Of a stretch of DNA of 42,011 nt, positions 23,580 through 32,172 are shown in pieces. Every line of letters begins with the position of its first letter. The first letter of the stretch is position 1. Both the position numbers and the translations under genes were made by a program. Under the pieces are notes generated by a model that did not search any database, was not told the DNA's origin, and saw only the letters and a program-made list of their open reading frames with translations. The DNA lies in the NCBI GenBank assembly GCA_947627975.1, contig CANQYB010000009.1, forward strand, positions 1 through 42,011, in the 5' to 3' direction. The DNA comes from an uncultured Bacilli bacterium. GTDB taxonomy: Bacteria > Bacillota_I > Bacilli_A > RF39 > UBA660.

Positions 23580-25214
23580 ATGAGCAAAATAAAAATATTT
23601 GGATTAGGTGGTTTAAATGAAAATGGAAAAAACACTTATGTTATTGAAATAAATAATGATATATATGTTTTTGACTGTGGTCTTAAATATGCAAAAGAAA
23701 ATTTATATGGAATAGATTATATTATTCCAGATTTTGATTTTTTAGTAAAAAACAGAAAAAAAATAAAAGGAGTTTTTATAACTCATGGCCACTACGAAAA
23801 TATGGGTGCTGTTGCAGATTTATTAAATTTAATACCCGAAATAAAAATTTATGCAACAAAATTTACAAAATTTGTTTTATTAAATGAAGGGGTAAAAGAA
23901 AATAATATTATTGAAATAACTCCACATAAAAAAATCAGTTTTAGAAATTGTAGTATATTTCCAATTAGTGTTTCTCATTCTGCTCCAGACAGTGTAATGT
24001 ATATTATAAATACTAAAGATGGCATAATTGCTTATACTGGTGATTTTTTAATTGATCCAAGAACTAATGAACACTACGCTATGGATCTTGGTAAAATAAG
24101 TTATATTGGTAAACAAGGAGTATTATGTTTATTATCTGAATCAGTATTTTCTGAGCGAAGTGGTTTTACTTCTCCAAAACATAGATTAACAGATTTTTTT
24201 AAAGATACTTTGAATAGAAATGAAGGTAGAGTTATTTTCTCTATATTGCCTAATCATATTTATACTATTCAAGAAATATTTCAAAGTGCTGAAAATTCTC
24301 ATCGTAAAATAGTTGTTATGGGAAAAAAATTACAAAATTTAATTAATTTTTCTAAAAAAGAAGGATATTTAAAATTTGATGATTCTTATATTGGAGATCT
24401 TTTAAATATAAAAGACAATAATACTATTATTTTAGTTGGTGATGATAAAGAAAAACCTTATGCTTCAATTGATAGAATAGTACACGGATATGATAAATAC
24501 GTATCTTTAAAAAAAGGTGATACAATTGTTTTTGCAGAGCCTAGATATGATCATGTGGAAAAAAAATTAGTTAAACTAGAAGATGAAATAGCAAGAATAG
24601 GTGGTAAAAGTATATCTATTCCTCAAGATAAAATAATATTGCATCATGCATCATCTGAAGATTTATTATTAATGTTAAAATTATTAAATCCAAAATATTA
24701 TATGCCTGTAAAGGGTGAATATAGGTATATGGTTGAAAATGCTAATCTTGCCAGTGCAATTGGTATGAATAAAAATAATATTATACTTAAAACTAATGGG
24801 GAAGTTGTCAATTTTATTGATGGCAAATTACAAGATACTATAGAAAATATTAAAGTTAATGATGTTTTAATTGATGGCAATGCATCGGATGATGTTGGAG
24901 AACTTGTTTTAAAAGATAGGGAAATGCTTGGAGAAAGTGGAATTGTTTTAATTAGTGCAACATTAAATAAAAAAAATAAAAATATAATTGTTGGACCAGA
25001 GGTGACGACAAAAGGTTTTATATATAATAAGGATTCAAAAGAATTAATTGCCGAAATGAAAAAAATATCTTTAGATGTAATAGAAAGAAATACAAATCAT
25101 AATTATGTTGATTATAGTAAAATTAAAGTAGAAATTAGAGAAGAACTTGGTAAATATTTATATCAAGAAACTGAATGTAAACCAATGATTATTGCTGTAG
25201 TTCAAGAAATATAA
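23580..25214 (+). CDS. rnjB: Ribonuclease J2-like protein with degenerate metal site
   Basis: The track starts at 23574, directly against the RBS GGG; the ATG six bases later is better and gives 544 residues, the normal RNase J length. Order: metallo-beta-lactamase core, beta-CASP domain (about 200-340), return to the core, then the C-terminal domain (about 440-544). RNase J1 has HGHEDH; here it is HGHYEN (H69, H71, then E73 and N74). The later ligand motif PVHGEYR reads PVKGEYR and HASGH reads HASSE. SHSAPDS and YTGDF are kept. These changes follow Bacillus RNase J2, which has little activity of its own and partners J1 in the mRNA-decay complex. RNase J1 should be encoded elsewhere. Confidence 0.9.
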   Translation: MSKIKIFGLGGLNENGKNTYVIEINNDIYVFDCGLKYAKENLYGIDYIIPDFDFLVKNRKKIKGVFITHGHYENMGAVADLLNLIPEIKIYATKFTKFVLLNEGVKENNIIEITPHKKISFRNCSIFPISVSHSAPDSVMYIINTKDGIIAYTGDFLIDPRTNEHYAMDLGKISYIGKQGVLCLLSESVFSERSGFTSPKHRLTDFFKDTLNRNEGRVIFSILPNHIYTIQEIFQSAENSHRKIVVMGKKLQNLINFSKKEGYLKFDDSYIGDLLNIKDNNTIILVGDDKEKPYASIDRIVHGYDKYVSLKKGDTIVFAEPRYDHVEKKLVKLEDEIARIGGKSISIPQDKIILHHASSEDLLLMLKLLNPKYYMPVKGEYRYMVENANLASAIGMNKNNIILKTNGEVVNFIDGKLQDTIENIKVNDVLIDGNASDDVGELVLKDREMLGESGIVLISATLNKKNKNIIVGPEVTTKGFIYNKDSKELIAEMKKISLDVIERNTNHNYVDYSKIKVEIREELGKYLYQETECKPMIIAVVQEI

Positions 25215-25227
25215 AAATACTTCAAAA
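25215..25227 (+). terminator. Left half of rnjB terminator, interrupted by the IS
   Basis: AAATACTTCA on the left and TGAAGTATTTTTT on the right of the element (26585-26597) would form a perfect 10-bp hairpin with a T run if rejoined at the AAA repeat. The original site was therefore a terminator, probably two-way between rnjB and the minus-strand femX-like gene. Confidence 0.7.
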
Positions 25228-25241
25228 TGAAGTGATATGAT

Positions 25242-25283
25242 AAAAGTAGACAAGGTGAAAAAAACACCAAGTCTACTTTTTTT
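25242..25283 (+). terminator. Terminator hairpin inside the IS left end
   Basis: AAAAGTAGAC-AA-GGTG pairs with CACC-AA-GTCTACTTTT around an A7 loop and ends in seven T. It probably blocks read-through into the transposase. TGATATAAT (25283-25291) just after it can serve as the -10 box of the transposase gene. Confidence 0.75.
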
Positions 25284-25304
25284 GATATAATTAATAATAA
25301 GGAG

Positions 25305-25683
25305 ATGATGAAATTGGCACATCCAAAAGAAAAAAAATGTAATGAGAACTAAGGAAGAAAAAGAAAAATTAATTTTAGAATTTTATGAATCAGGATTGGG
25401 ATATAAAACATATTCAAAAACGCGAGGAATTAATTATTCTACCTTTTTTAGTTGGTTAAAAAAATATCATAAAAATGGAATTGAAGGATTAAAATCTGAA
25501 ACTGGACTGAAATCAGGGAAAGGTGTTGGAAGGCCAAAAAAATCAACTACATATGAAGAAGAACTAGAAATTAAAATAATGAATTTAGAAATTGAGAATG
25601 AAAGATTAAAAAAAGGTTATCTTGTGAAAGGAGGTGGGGATCAAAAGGAATACGTTACTACATTAGACAAGAATATGAAATAA
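25305..25683 (+). pseudogene. IS3-family OrfA, start region out of frame
   Basis: A good RBS (AAGGAG) leads to ATG ATG AAA TTG at 25305/25308 (MMKLAHPKEKK), which stops at 25350. The main OrfA frame runs from about 25318 with an ATG at 25342 that has no RBS (MRTKEEKEKLILEFYESG). Removing one A from the A8 run at 25330-25337 joins the two. The product has the helix-turn-helix of OrfA (YKTYSKTRGINYSTFFSWLKKY) and a leucine-zipper-like end (LEIKIMNLEIENERLKK). The slippery TTAAAAAAAGG at 25606-25616 fits the minus-one programmed shift into OrfB. It may be a dead copy or the A8 count may be an assembly error. Confidence 0.7.
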
Positions 25684-26554
25684 TAGAAAAATTAAAAAAT
25701 AAATATTCAGTAATTAAACTATGTAAAATTATGTCAGTAAGTAAATCAGGTTATTATAAATGGAAATACAGAAAAGAAAATCCTAGTTTAAAGGAAATAA
25801 CAAGACAAGGTGATATAAAATTAATTAAAGAAGTTCACGATAAACACCCCTCACATGGTTATAGATGGATTAATGCTTTTATAAGAAATATAAATATGGA
25901 GTTATATTTAGTGATAATCATGTTCATTTATGTTGCAAATATGAAGGAATAAGATCTCAAGGAAAACATTATCAATGGAAAAAGCCAGGAGAAGAACAAT
26001 TTAAGTTTAATAATTTAATATGGAATGGTTGGAAATATTTATCTAAGACATTTGAAGTTATTATTTCAGATATGACATCTTTTTGGGCAAATAAGACTTA
26101 TTATGAATTAACATTGTACTTTGATGCTTGGAATAAAGAAATAGTTGGTTATGGCTTATCTTCTCAAAAAGGTAATGTTAAAACTTATTATGATGGTTTG
26201 AAACAAGTATTAAATCGTATAAAAAAAGAACAAACTGAAGATTTGATTACGTTGCATACAGATCAAGGTTCAGTTTATTCATCAGCGAGCTATAATAAGC
26301 TCCTTGAAAATTATAACATAAAAAGGTCAATGAGTCGAGCTGGGACACCAACAGATAATCCAGTTAATGAATCTTTAAATGGTTGGATTAAAGAGGAATT
26401 ATTTATTGACTTTGGTTTAAATCATTGTACTGACATTCCTAAATTAATTGAAGAATATATTTACTATTATAATAACGAGCGTCCTTCTTATGCTTTAAAT
26501 TACAAAACCCCAATTCAATTTAAAATTGAATCAGGGTTTAGATGTTTTTTATAA
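25614..26554 (+). pseudogene. IS3-family OrfB transposase (DDE), internal frameshift
   Basis: From the slippery site the OrfB frame reads GIRYYIRQEYEIIEKLK, MSVSKSGYYKW and HPSHGYRWINAFIRN, then goes out of frame near 25885. The continuation is in a different frame (KYKYGVIFSDNHVHLCCKYEG) and runs to 26554. The catalytic DDE residues are all in the second piece: IISDMTSFW, LHTDQGSVYS, and DNPVNESLNGWIKEE. One missing base around 25885 explains the break, so no complete transposase can be made. The track splits it into 25731-25952 and 26072-26554. Confidence 0.85.
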
Positions 26555-26595
26555 ATTGTCTACTTTTACTTGACTAGTTCAAAATGAAGTATTTT

Positions 26596-27843
26596 TTAAT
26601 CTTTTTTAAATTCTTTTTTTAGTTTATTTGATTTTAATAATTTATTATATTTTTTTTCATTAATAATAAGATCAAATTCTCCAATAAATTCATATACTCT
26701 TGGATTAAAAGATAATTTAAATTGATTTAATCCATAATATGGATTATTTTTTTCAAAATTACCAGCAAGACCATTTAAGTCAGCAAATTTGTATTTATCT
26801 TTATAATAATTTAAAATTTCATAATGTAAAAAATAATTAGCATTAAAATGTTTATAATTTTTATCAAATCCACTCATTACAAAAAATATTCTATTTCCAT
26901 ATTTTATTACTAAAGCTGCTGCTATAAATTTTTCAATTTCTTGATTTCTAATACCATTTGTAGCTTCAATAATATCATTTTTTATATTATTTAAAATTTT
27001 ATCTGATTCCATTTTTTTATTTATATTGCTTTTTGTTGGATTTTTCTTTATTAATTCATTTAATTGAAAATTAATTTTAGAATATTTATTATAATCATTT
27101 TGGGCATTAACCAAATAAGTTTCATAATTAATTTTTACTAAAAATAAATCAATTAAATTGTCCTTAGCAAAAATATTAAAATAATCTTTATAATATTTTA
27201 TATCTCTATTTTTCTTTTTAGCTTTTATTAAATCATAAAAATTTTTAATTTTATCATAAGAGGAAAGTTCTAATTCTAAACCTTGTTTTTTACATTTTCT
27301 TATTTTATTTCTAACATTTTTTTTAGTACAATTTAAATCAAAATTAGATAAGTTAATTACTCCATTATATTTAGGAATTAGATAATCAAAGGGATTAATT
27401 TCTTTTAAACTTTTATAGCCATTATTTTCTAAATAATTTATAATTTTAGTATTATTATTATATGTACAATCATATTTATTATTTGAAGTTTTAAATACTT
27501 CACCAATGGCTATTTCAGGATTAATTTTAATAAAAACAAAATTTTTATTTTCATAATATTTTTTTATATCATTTGTAAAATTTTTTAATAAATCAGCATC
27601 AAAATAATCAATTAAAAATCCTTTGGGTGAATATCCATAATATGCTTTCCAACCAATTTTTTTATACAAAATCAAGGCTGCTGCTTTAATTGTACCATTA
27701 TAGTCTATATATCCAATAAATTCATATTCATAGCCATTTTCAGCCATTAAAAGAGCATAGTTCGAAGTTTGATGATAACTTTTTAAGGGATGAAGTTTAG
27801 CAAATGAATCAAATTCAAATAGATTAAGTTCTTTAATAGTCAT
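26596..27843 (-). CDS. FemX/FemA-family peptidoglycan bridge aminoacyltransferase
   Basis: The 415-residue product has the Fem fold: an opening LFEFDSFAKLHPLKSYHQTSNYA, the first GNAT-like half with YYGYSPKGFLIDY, KKNVRNKIRKCKKQGLELEL, a predicted coiled-coil hairpin (about 235-285), and the second half ending LNGLAGNFEKNNPYYGLNQFKLSFNPRVYEFIGEFDL. Fem proteins use aminoacyl-tRNA to add amino acids to the lipid II stem peptide, forming interpeptide bridges. Which amino acid is added cannot be read from sequence. The RBS AAGGAG is clear and an extended -10 (TGATATAAT, minus strand, 27866-27871) lies just upstream. The gene is transcribed toward the IS. Confidence 0.9.
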   Translation of the reverse strand: MTIKELNLFEFDSFAKLHPLKSYHQTSNYALLMAENGYEYEFIGYIDYNGTIKAAALILYKKIGWKAYYGYSPKGFLIDYFDADLLKNFTNDIKKYYENKNFVFIKINPEIAIGEVFKTSNNKYDCTYNNNTKIINYLENNGYKSLKEINPFDYLIPKYNGVINLSNFDLNCTKKNVRNKIRKCKKQGLELELSSYDKIKNFYDLIKAKKKNRDIKYYKDYFNIFAKDNLIDLFLVKINYETYLVNAQNDYNKYSKINFQLNELIKKNPTKSNINKKMESDKILNNIKNDIIEATNGIRNQEIEKFIAAALVIKYGNRIFFVMSGFDKNYKHFNANYFLHYEILNYYKDKYKFADLNGLAGNFEKNNPYYGLNQFKLSFNPRVYEFIGEFDLIINEKKYNKLLKSNKLKKEFKKD

Positions 27844-27929
27844 GAGTATTCTCCTTTATGTTAAAATTATATCAAAAAATTAAAAAAAAGCCTAGTTGTA
27901 AATTAATTTTTTTTTGAAAGGATATATAA

Positions 27930-28667
27930 ATGAGCAAATTTAAAAAAGATAAAAAAGCAATTCTTTTAATTCATGGTATTGCCGGAGGTATATTTGATTT
28001 AGAGGAATTACAAAGATTTTTACAATTACATGATTTTAACACTTTTTCATATACTTTAAAAGGTCATGATGATTATGATAATGTTGATCATATAACTTAT
28101 AAATCTTGGATAAATCAGGCAGAAGAAATGCTTAATTTATTAATTAATAATAATTATAAAATAATTTATTTAGTAGGACATTCAATGGGTGGAGTTTTAG
28201 TTTCTTATTTAGCATCTAAATATATTCAAGTAAAAAAAATTGTATTACTTTCTCCAGCATTTAAATATATGATTTTTAAAGATAATAATTTTAATTTATT
28301 TCAATCAATAAAAGAATTTCCAAATATTTTTGAAGGTTATAAAAAAAAACAATTAATATCAAGATTTACAAGATTTCCAATTTATTTTGTATTTGAATTT
28401 ATAAAATTAGTTGATAGTTTAAAAAATTGTATTAAAAAGGTAAAAATTCCCATATTAATAATTCATGGAAAAAATGATTTAATCGCCCCAGTTGAATCAT
28501 CATTGTATGTATACAATAATTGTCCATCTGACAATATTAAATTAATTAAATTAGCTAATGTAAATCATGCAATATTAAAAAATAATAAAAAAAATATAAT
28601 AATGAATGAAATAAATAATTTTTTTAATAAAAATATTAAATTTAAAAAACAAATAATTGACAAATAA
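27930..28667 (+). CDS. Alpha/beta hydrolase (carboxylesterase/lipase type)
   Basis: The 245-residue product has LIHGIAGG (oxyanion loop), the nucleophile elbow VGHSMGG at about residue 86, the acid in HGKNDLIAP at about 183, and the catalytic His in VNHAIL at about 213. This layout and length match bacterial carboxylesterases and monoacylglycerol lipases such as Bacillus Est/YvaK. No signal peptide is present, so it acts in the cytoplasm. The substrate is unknown. It diverges from the fem gene. Confidence 0.88.
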   Translation: MSKFKKDKKAILLIHGIAGGIFDLEELQRFLQLHDFNTFSYTLKGHDDYDNVDHITYKSWINQAEEMLNLLINNNYKIIYLVGHSMGGVLVSYLASKYIQVKKIVLLSPAFKYMIFKDNNFNLFQSIKEFPNIFEGYKKKQLISRFTRFPIYFVFEFIKLVDSLKNCIKKVKIPILIIHGKNDLIAPVESSLYVYNNCPSDNIKLIKLANVNHAILKNNKKNIIMNEINNFFNKNIKFKKQIIDK

Positions 28668-28685
28668 ATAAGTAAGTGTTAAAAT
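28657..28685 (+). promoter_or_regulatory. Promoter of the two unknown genes
   Basis: TTGACA (28657-28662), 17 nt with an extended TG, TAAAAT (28680-28685). It begins inside the hydrolase gene end. A hairpin ATAAATAAG/CTTATTTAT (28664-28672, 28692-28700) spans the promoter just ahead of the RBS AGGGAGG. Confidence 0.75.
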
Positions 28686-28712
28686 ATTCTTCTTATTTAT
28701 AGGGAGGTTTAT

Positions 28713-29315
28713 ATGAATAAAAAATATTTATTATCAATTAAAAAAAATAAAAATAATGTATTTCCTCTTTTAATTAATTCGTTGAATAATAATTATATAC
28801 CAGATAATTATAAAGATATAGATATTTTTACTTCTAGTTTTAAGGATGAATTAAGTTTAAAAAATGCTTTAATTAATTTAAATATATATTCTGAATTTGA
28901 TTTAAATGGAATACTAATCATTGCTGAATTTGAATGTGATGGTAATAATAATTATAAATATACAAAAAAATATTGTGATAAAATAATATTTGAAGATAAA
29001 AAAAATTTAATGTCCAATAGATACTTATACGAAATTATTTTAGATATTGCTAAAGATAGTGAGATGTGCAATCATGTATATAATAAATTTATTAATACAA
29101 AAAGTTTAAATTTTAAAAATTTAATTTCTATATTTAATCAAAAGAATATAATGAATAATATTACATTTATGAAACAACAATTAATAGAAGTATTAAAAAG
29201 ATTATCTTATATCGAAAAAAGAAATCTTATAATATTTATAGATGAAGAGAAAAATAAAACTAAAAAATATAAACAAAAAATTTTAGAATTAGAAAAGAGT
29301 GATATTAATGCCTAA
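28713..29315 (+). CDS. Unknown protein, first of a tandem related pair
   Basis: No known family is recognised for this 200-residue product. It opens KKYLLSIKKNKNN, has IDIFTSSFKDELSLKNALINL (about 37-57) and a likely beta strand GILIIAEFECDG (about 66-77), then turns helical with a charged coiled-coil end. It has no signal peptide or membrane span. The opening pattern (YxLSxKK, then a D-x-FT segment before a helix of L and K, then a strand) also appears in the next gene, suggesting distant paralogues. The strong RBS AGGGAGG and own promoter show it is expressed; the 8-bp overlap with the next gene implies translational coupling. Confidence 0.75.
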   Translation: MNKKYLLSIKKNKNNVFPLLINSLNNNYIPDNYKDIDIFTSSFKDELSLKNALINLNIYSEFDLNGILIIAEFECDGNNNYKYTKKYCDKIIFEDKKNLMSNRYLYEIILDIAKDSEMCNHVYNKFINTKSLNFKNLISIFNQKNIMNNITFMKQQLIEVLKRLSYIEKRNLIIFIDEEKNKTKKYKQKILELEKSDINA

Positions 29316-30096
29316 TTATCATTTATCATTTAAAAAGGGAAAAGATGAATTTAAGCACATACCTGAAAATTTACTTAAATTAGATAGGATTGATAAATTT
29401 ACTACTATGTTTGAAAGTGAACAGAAATTAAAGGAATTTTTAGCAAGAAAATATGTTCCAATTAGTTTACTTAATAATGAAGATTTTAAATATAAAATTG
29501 TGATAAGTTATAAAAATAATGGTAAAGAAAAATATTTACATGTTCCATTTGGGATAGCATATAAAGAGGATTTAAAATTTTTAGATGAATATTATTTAAA
29601 AAGCTATATGCAATCCCAAAAATTAAACCCCAATTTTATATCAAAACTTTATAATAAATTTATAAAATATTATGGTGTATCAGAAATTTTAAACACTTTA
29701 AATAATCACATTAATATGTATATTAATAATAATTTTAGTCAATTTATGGGTGGTAAGAAAGAACTTGAAGATGTCATTATTAAAGATATTGATAAAGTTT
29801 TTGAAAATATTATATTTAATTATAGAAAAAATAAAATTAGTTTAATATATGAAAAAGTCTTTTCTTATTTACAATTTCATTGTTTAGCTATGTTTTGTGC
29901 TAATTATGAAAAAGAAAAAAAACTTAAAAAAGAAAAAAATTGTACTGAATTAAAAGATGACAATAATTTTCAAATAGATGATGATAAAGAATTAAATATT
30001 GATGAATACATTTTAGATGATTTTGGCAAATATAATGATGATTTTATTGAATTATCTGAAAATATTTACCATCCTGATAGTAAAAGAAAAAATTAA
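29308..30096 (+). CDS. Unknown protein, second of a tandem related pair
   Basis: The track starts at GTG 29299; the ATG at 29308 fits GAGTGAT as RBS and gives MPNYHLSFKKGKDEF and 262 residues. No family is recognised. The N-terminal 90 residues resemble the preceding protein (YHLSFKKGK, IDKFTTMFESEQKLKEFL, KYKIVISYKNNG). The middle is helical (about 110-200), with an acidic tail (DDDKELNIDEYILDDFG). There is no export signal. The pair lies between a hydrolase and a Xer recombinase with no other clue to function. Confidence 0.75.
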   Translation: MPNYHLSFKKGKDEFKHIPENLLKLDRIDKFTTMFESEQKLKEFLARKYVPISLLNNEDFKYKIVISYKNNGKEKYLHVPFGIAYKEDLKFLDEYYLKSYMQSQKLNPNFISKLYNKFIKYYGVSEILNTLNNHINMYINNNFSQFMGGKKELEDVIIKDIDKVFENIIFNYRKNKISLIYEKVFSYLQFHCLAMFCANYEKEKKLKKEKNCTELKDDNNFQIDDDKELNIDEYILDDFGKYNDDFIELSENIYHPDSKRKN

Positions 30097-30135
30097 ATTT
30101 TTTCTTTTTTTTGTTATAATTATAATGGTGGTATA

Positions 30136-31026
30136 ATGAATAAAATAGTTATAGAATATTTATCATTTTTAAAAAATGAAAGAAATTATTCTGATAAAAC
30201 AATTATTAACTACAGAAAAGATTTAGAAGAATTTTTAATATTTTTTAAAATTGATAATTATAAACAATTAGATATAACAAAAGAAGATTTAAGAAAATAT
30301 TTAAGACATTTAGATGAATTAAAATATTCTTCAACAACAATCTCTAGACATTTAAGTTCTTTAAGAAGCTTTTATAATTATTTAAATGTTTTAGGATATT
30401 ATGATAAAAATATTTTTAAAAATATAAAAAATCCTAAAAAACCTAAAAAATTACCTAACTTTTTACAAATAAATGAAATAGAAGAGATATTAAAAAATAC
30501 TAATATTAGTAATGATATATATTTTAATATACGAAATAAGTTAATTATTGAATTATTTTACTCTACGGGAATTCGAATTAATGAATTAGTAATGATTAAA
30601 TTATCTGATATAAACATTAATGAAAAGTCTATTCGCATTATGGGAAAAGGAAGCAAAGAAAGAATTGTTTATTTTGGAGAAATACTTTTTAATGATCTTA
30701 ATGATTATTTAGATAATTCTAGGAAATATTTAAAACCAAAATGTGATTATTTAATATTAAATAAATTTGGAAATCAAATTACAACTAGAGGAGTTAGTAA
30801 TATTTTTGAAAAAATAATTAGTAAAAGTGCTATTAAACATAAAGTAACACCACATACAATAAGACATACTTTTGCTACTCATCTTTTAAATAATGGAGCT
30901 GATCTAAAAACAGTACAGGAATTATTAGGACACGAATCTTTATCAACAACGGGAATTTATACTCATGTAAGTAATGAACGTCTTCGACAAATTTATTTAA
31001 AAACTCACCCAAGAAACTTTCACTAA
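30136..31026 (+). CDS. XerC/XerD-type tyrosine recombinase
   Basis: The 296-residue product has the SAM-like N-terminal domain (YLSFLKNERNYSDKTIINYRKDL) and all the catalytic residues: R147 in STGIRINEL, the Lys in GKGSKERIV, HTIRHTFATHLL, LGHESLSTTGIYTH and nucleophile Y275. Length and ending (HVSNERLRQIYLKTHPR) are those of chromosomal XerC/XerD, which resolve chromosome dimers at dif. Which of the two it is cannot be settled here; there are no phage or integron features around it. TGTTATAAT (30112-30120) is a likely extended -10 very close to the RBS GGTGG. Confidence 0.92.
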   Translation: MNKIVIEYLSFLKNERNYSDKTIINYRKDLEEFLIFFKIDNYKQLDITKEDLRKYLRHLDELKYSSTTISRHLSSLRSFYNYLNVLGYYDKNIFKNIKNPKKPKKLPNFLQINEIEEILKNTNISNDIYFNIRNKLIIELFYSTGIRINELVMIKLSDININEKSIRIMGKGSKERIVYFGEILFNDLNDYLDNSRKYLKPKCDYLILNKFGNQITTRGVSNIFEKIISKSAIKHKVTPHTIRHTFATHLLNNGADLKTVQELLGHESLSTTGIYTHVSNERLRQIYLKTHPRNFH

Positions 31027-31029
31027 GCA

Positions 31030-31058
31030 TTGACATGAAATTAATTTATTGATAACAT
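31030..31058 (+). promoter_or_regulatory. Promoter of the beta-lactamase-fold gene
   Basis: TTGACA (31030-31035), 17 nt, TAACAT (31053-31058). Confidence 0.7.
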
Positions 31059-31076
31059 TTTAATGTGATAAATAAT

Positions 31077-32093
31077 ATGAATAAAATAAATAAAAAAAAG
31101 ATAATATATACATTAATTTTTATAATTTTAGTTTTTATTTGTTCAAGTTTAATTTATTTTTCATTTAAAAATCAAAATAAAATAGTTACTGAACAAGCTC
31201 TTTTAAGGTATAAACAAATAAAAAAAGAAGAAAAAGTACAAAAAATAAAAACATTAAAAAAAATTAATGATTGTCTTACAAATAAAGATGAATTCAATGA
31301 AAAATATTTTAATACAAATTTAATTAATGAAATTAATAATTTTAATGATTATTTGAATAATAGTTCTAATTATGCAATTATATATAAAGAAATTAATGCA
31401 AATTTTCAAATAACTAGGAATGAATATAATTCTTTTTATGGGGCCAGTATTATTAAGGCAGCATTAGCTATATATATTTTTGAACAAGCAGAAAATGATA
31501 AAACAATATTAGAAAACAAAATTTATTATTCATCTAAATATTATATGGGTGGAGCAGGAATAATAAAAAATAATATAAAGCAATCATATACAGTTTTAGA
31601 ACTTACAAAATATATGATTGAAGAAAGTGACAACATTGCTTTTTTAATGTTATATAATAATTTTAATATAAATGATGTAAGAAATTTTTGGAAAAATTTT
31701 GGTACAACTAAAACATTTATAGGAAATGATAAATTTGGTAATATTACCGCAAACGATGCTTTAATTTATATGGAAGAATTAAATAATTATTTAAATACTA
31801 AAACAGAATTATCTAAAGTCTTAGCAAAAATATTTAACAATGCTTCTAAAAATTCTTATATTGCTAAAAATTTAAATGAAGAAATTTATTTTAAATATGG
31901 AGAAACAATTCCCAATTATCATGAAATTGCCTTAGTTAATACAAAAAATCCTTATATAATTGTTATATTAACAACTAAATTTCCCAATAATCATGTAGAT
32001 TTTATTAATAATATTTCAAATTATATAAAAAACATTCATAATTTGTATTATGAAAATAAAGATACATATTGTAATAACAAGTACTTAAAATAA
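31077..32093 (+). CDS. Membrane-anchored beta-lactamase-fold serine hydrolase
   Basis: The track starts at GTG 31065; the ATG at 31077 is more likely, with GTGAT as a weak RBS, giving 338 residues. A membrane anchor (about 8-29) is followed by a Lys-rich stalk (about 40-65) and a class A beta-lactamase-like domain. The active-site motifs are SIIK (S124, K127), SDN (184-186) and KYG (273-275, in place of KTG). The omega-loop Glu of true class A enzymes is not evident, so it is better seen as a wall-linked serine hydrolase or DD-peptidase relative than as a drug-resistance enzyme. It acts outside the membrane. Confidence 0.8.
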   Translation: MNKINKKKIIYTLIFIILVFICSSLIYFSFKNQNKIVTEQALLRYKQIKKEEKVQKIKTLKKINDCLTNKDEFNEKYFNTNLINEINNFNDYLNNSSNYAIIYKEINANFQITRNEYNSFYGASIIKAALAIYIFEQAENDKTILENKIYYSSKYYMGGAGIIKNNIKQSYTVLELTKYMIEESDNIAFLMLYNNFNINDVRNFWKNFGTTKTFIGNDKFGNITANDALIYMEELNNYLNTKTELSKVLAKIFNNASKNSYIAKNLNEEIYFKYGETIPNYHEIALVNTKNPYIIVILTTKFPNNHVDFINNISNYIKNIHNLYYENKDTYCNNKYLK

Positions 32094-32172
32094 AAAAATA
32101 AATGCTTAAATATAAATAATTATTAATGGACAAATAATATTTTTTTATTTATAATTATTTGGGGTGAAACAA

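Larger units (their letters stand above)
25228..26581 (+). mobile_element. IS3-family insertion sequence, frameshifted
   Basis: The element is 1354 bp long. Its 26-bp ends both begin TGAA and share TAAAAGTAGACAA (25228-25253 and the complement of 26556-26581). A 3-bp AAA flanks both sides (25225-25227, 26582-26584), as expected for the family. The boundaries are supported by the outward TTGACT in the right end (26570-26575) and TATGAT in the left end (25236-25241), which would be 17 nt apart in a circle with a 3-bp junction. Because the left end shares TGAAGT with the target, TTCAAAATGAAGT appears on both sides and the boundary could be shifted. The two transposase frames are broken. Confidence 0.85.

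Noticed and set aside
31077-32093. Antibiotic-resistance beta-lactamase
   Set aside because: SxxK and SDN are present, but the motif is KYG and no clear omega-loop Glu is found; a cell-wall serine hydrolase role is as likely.
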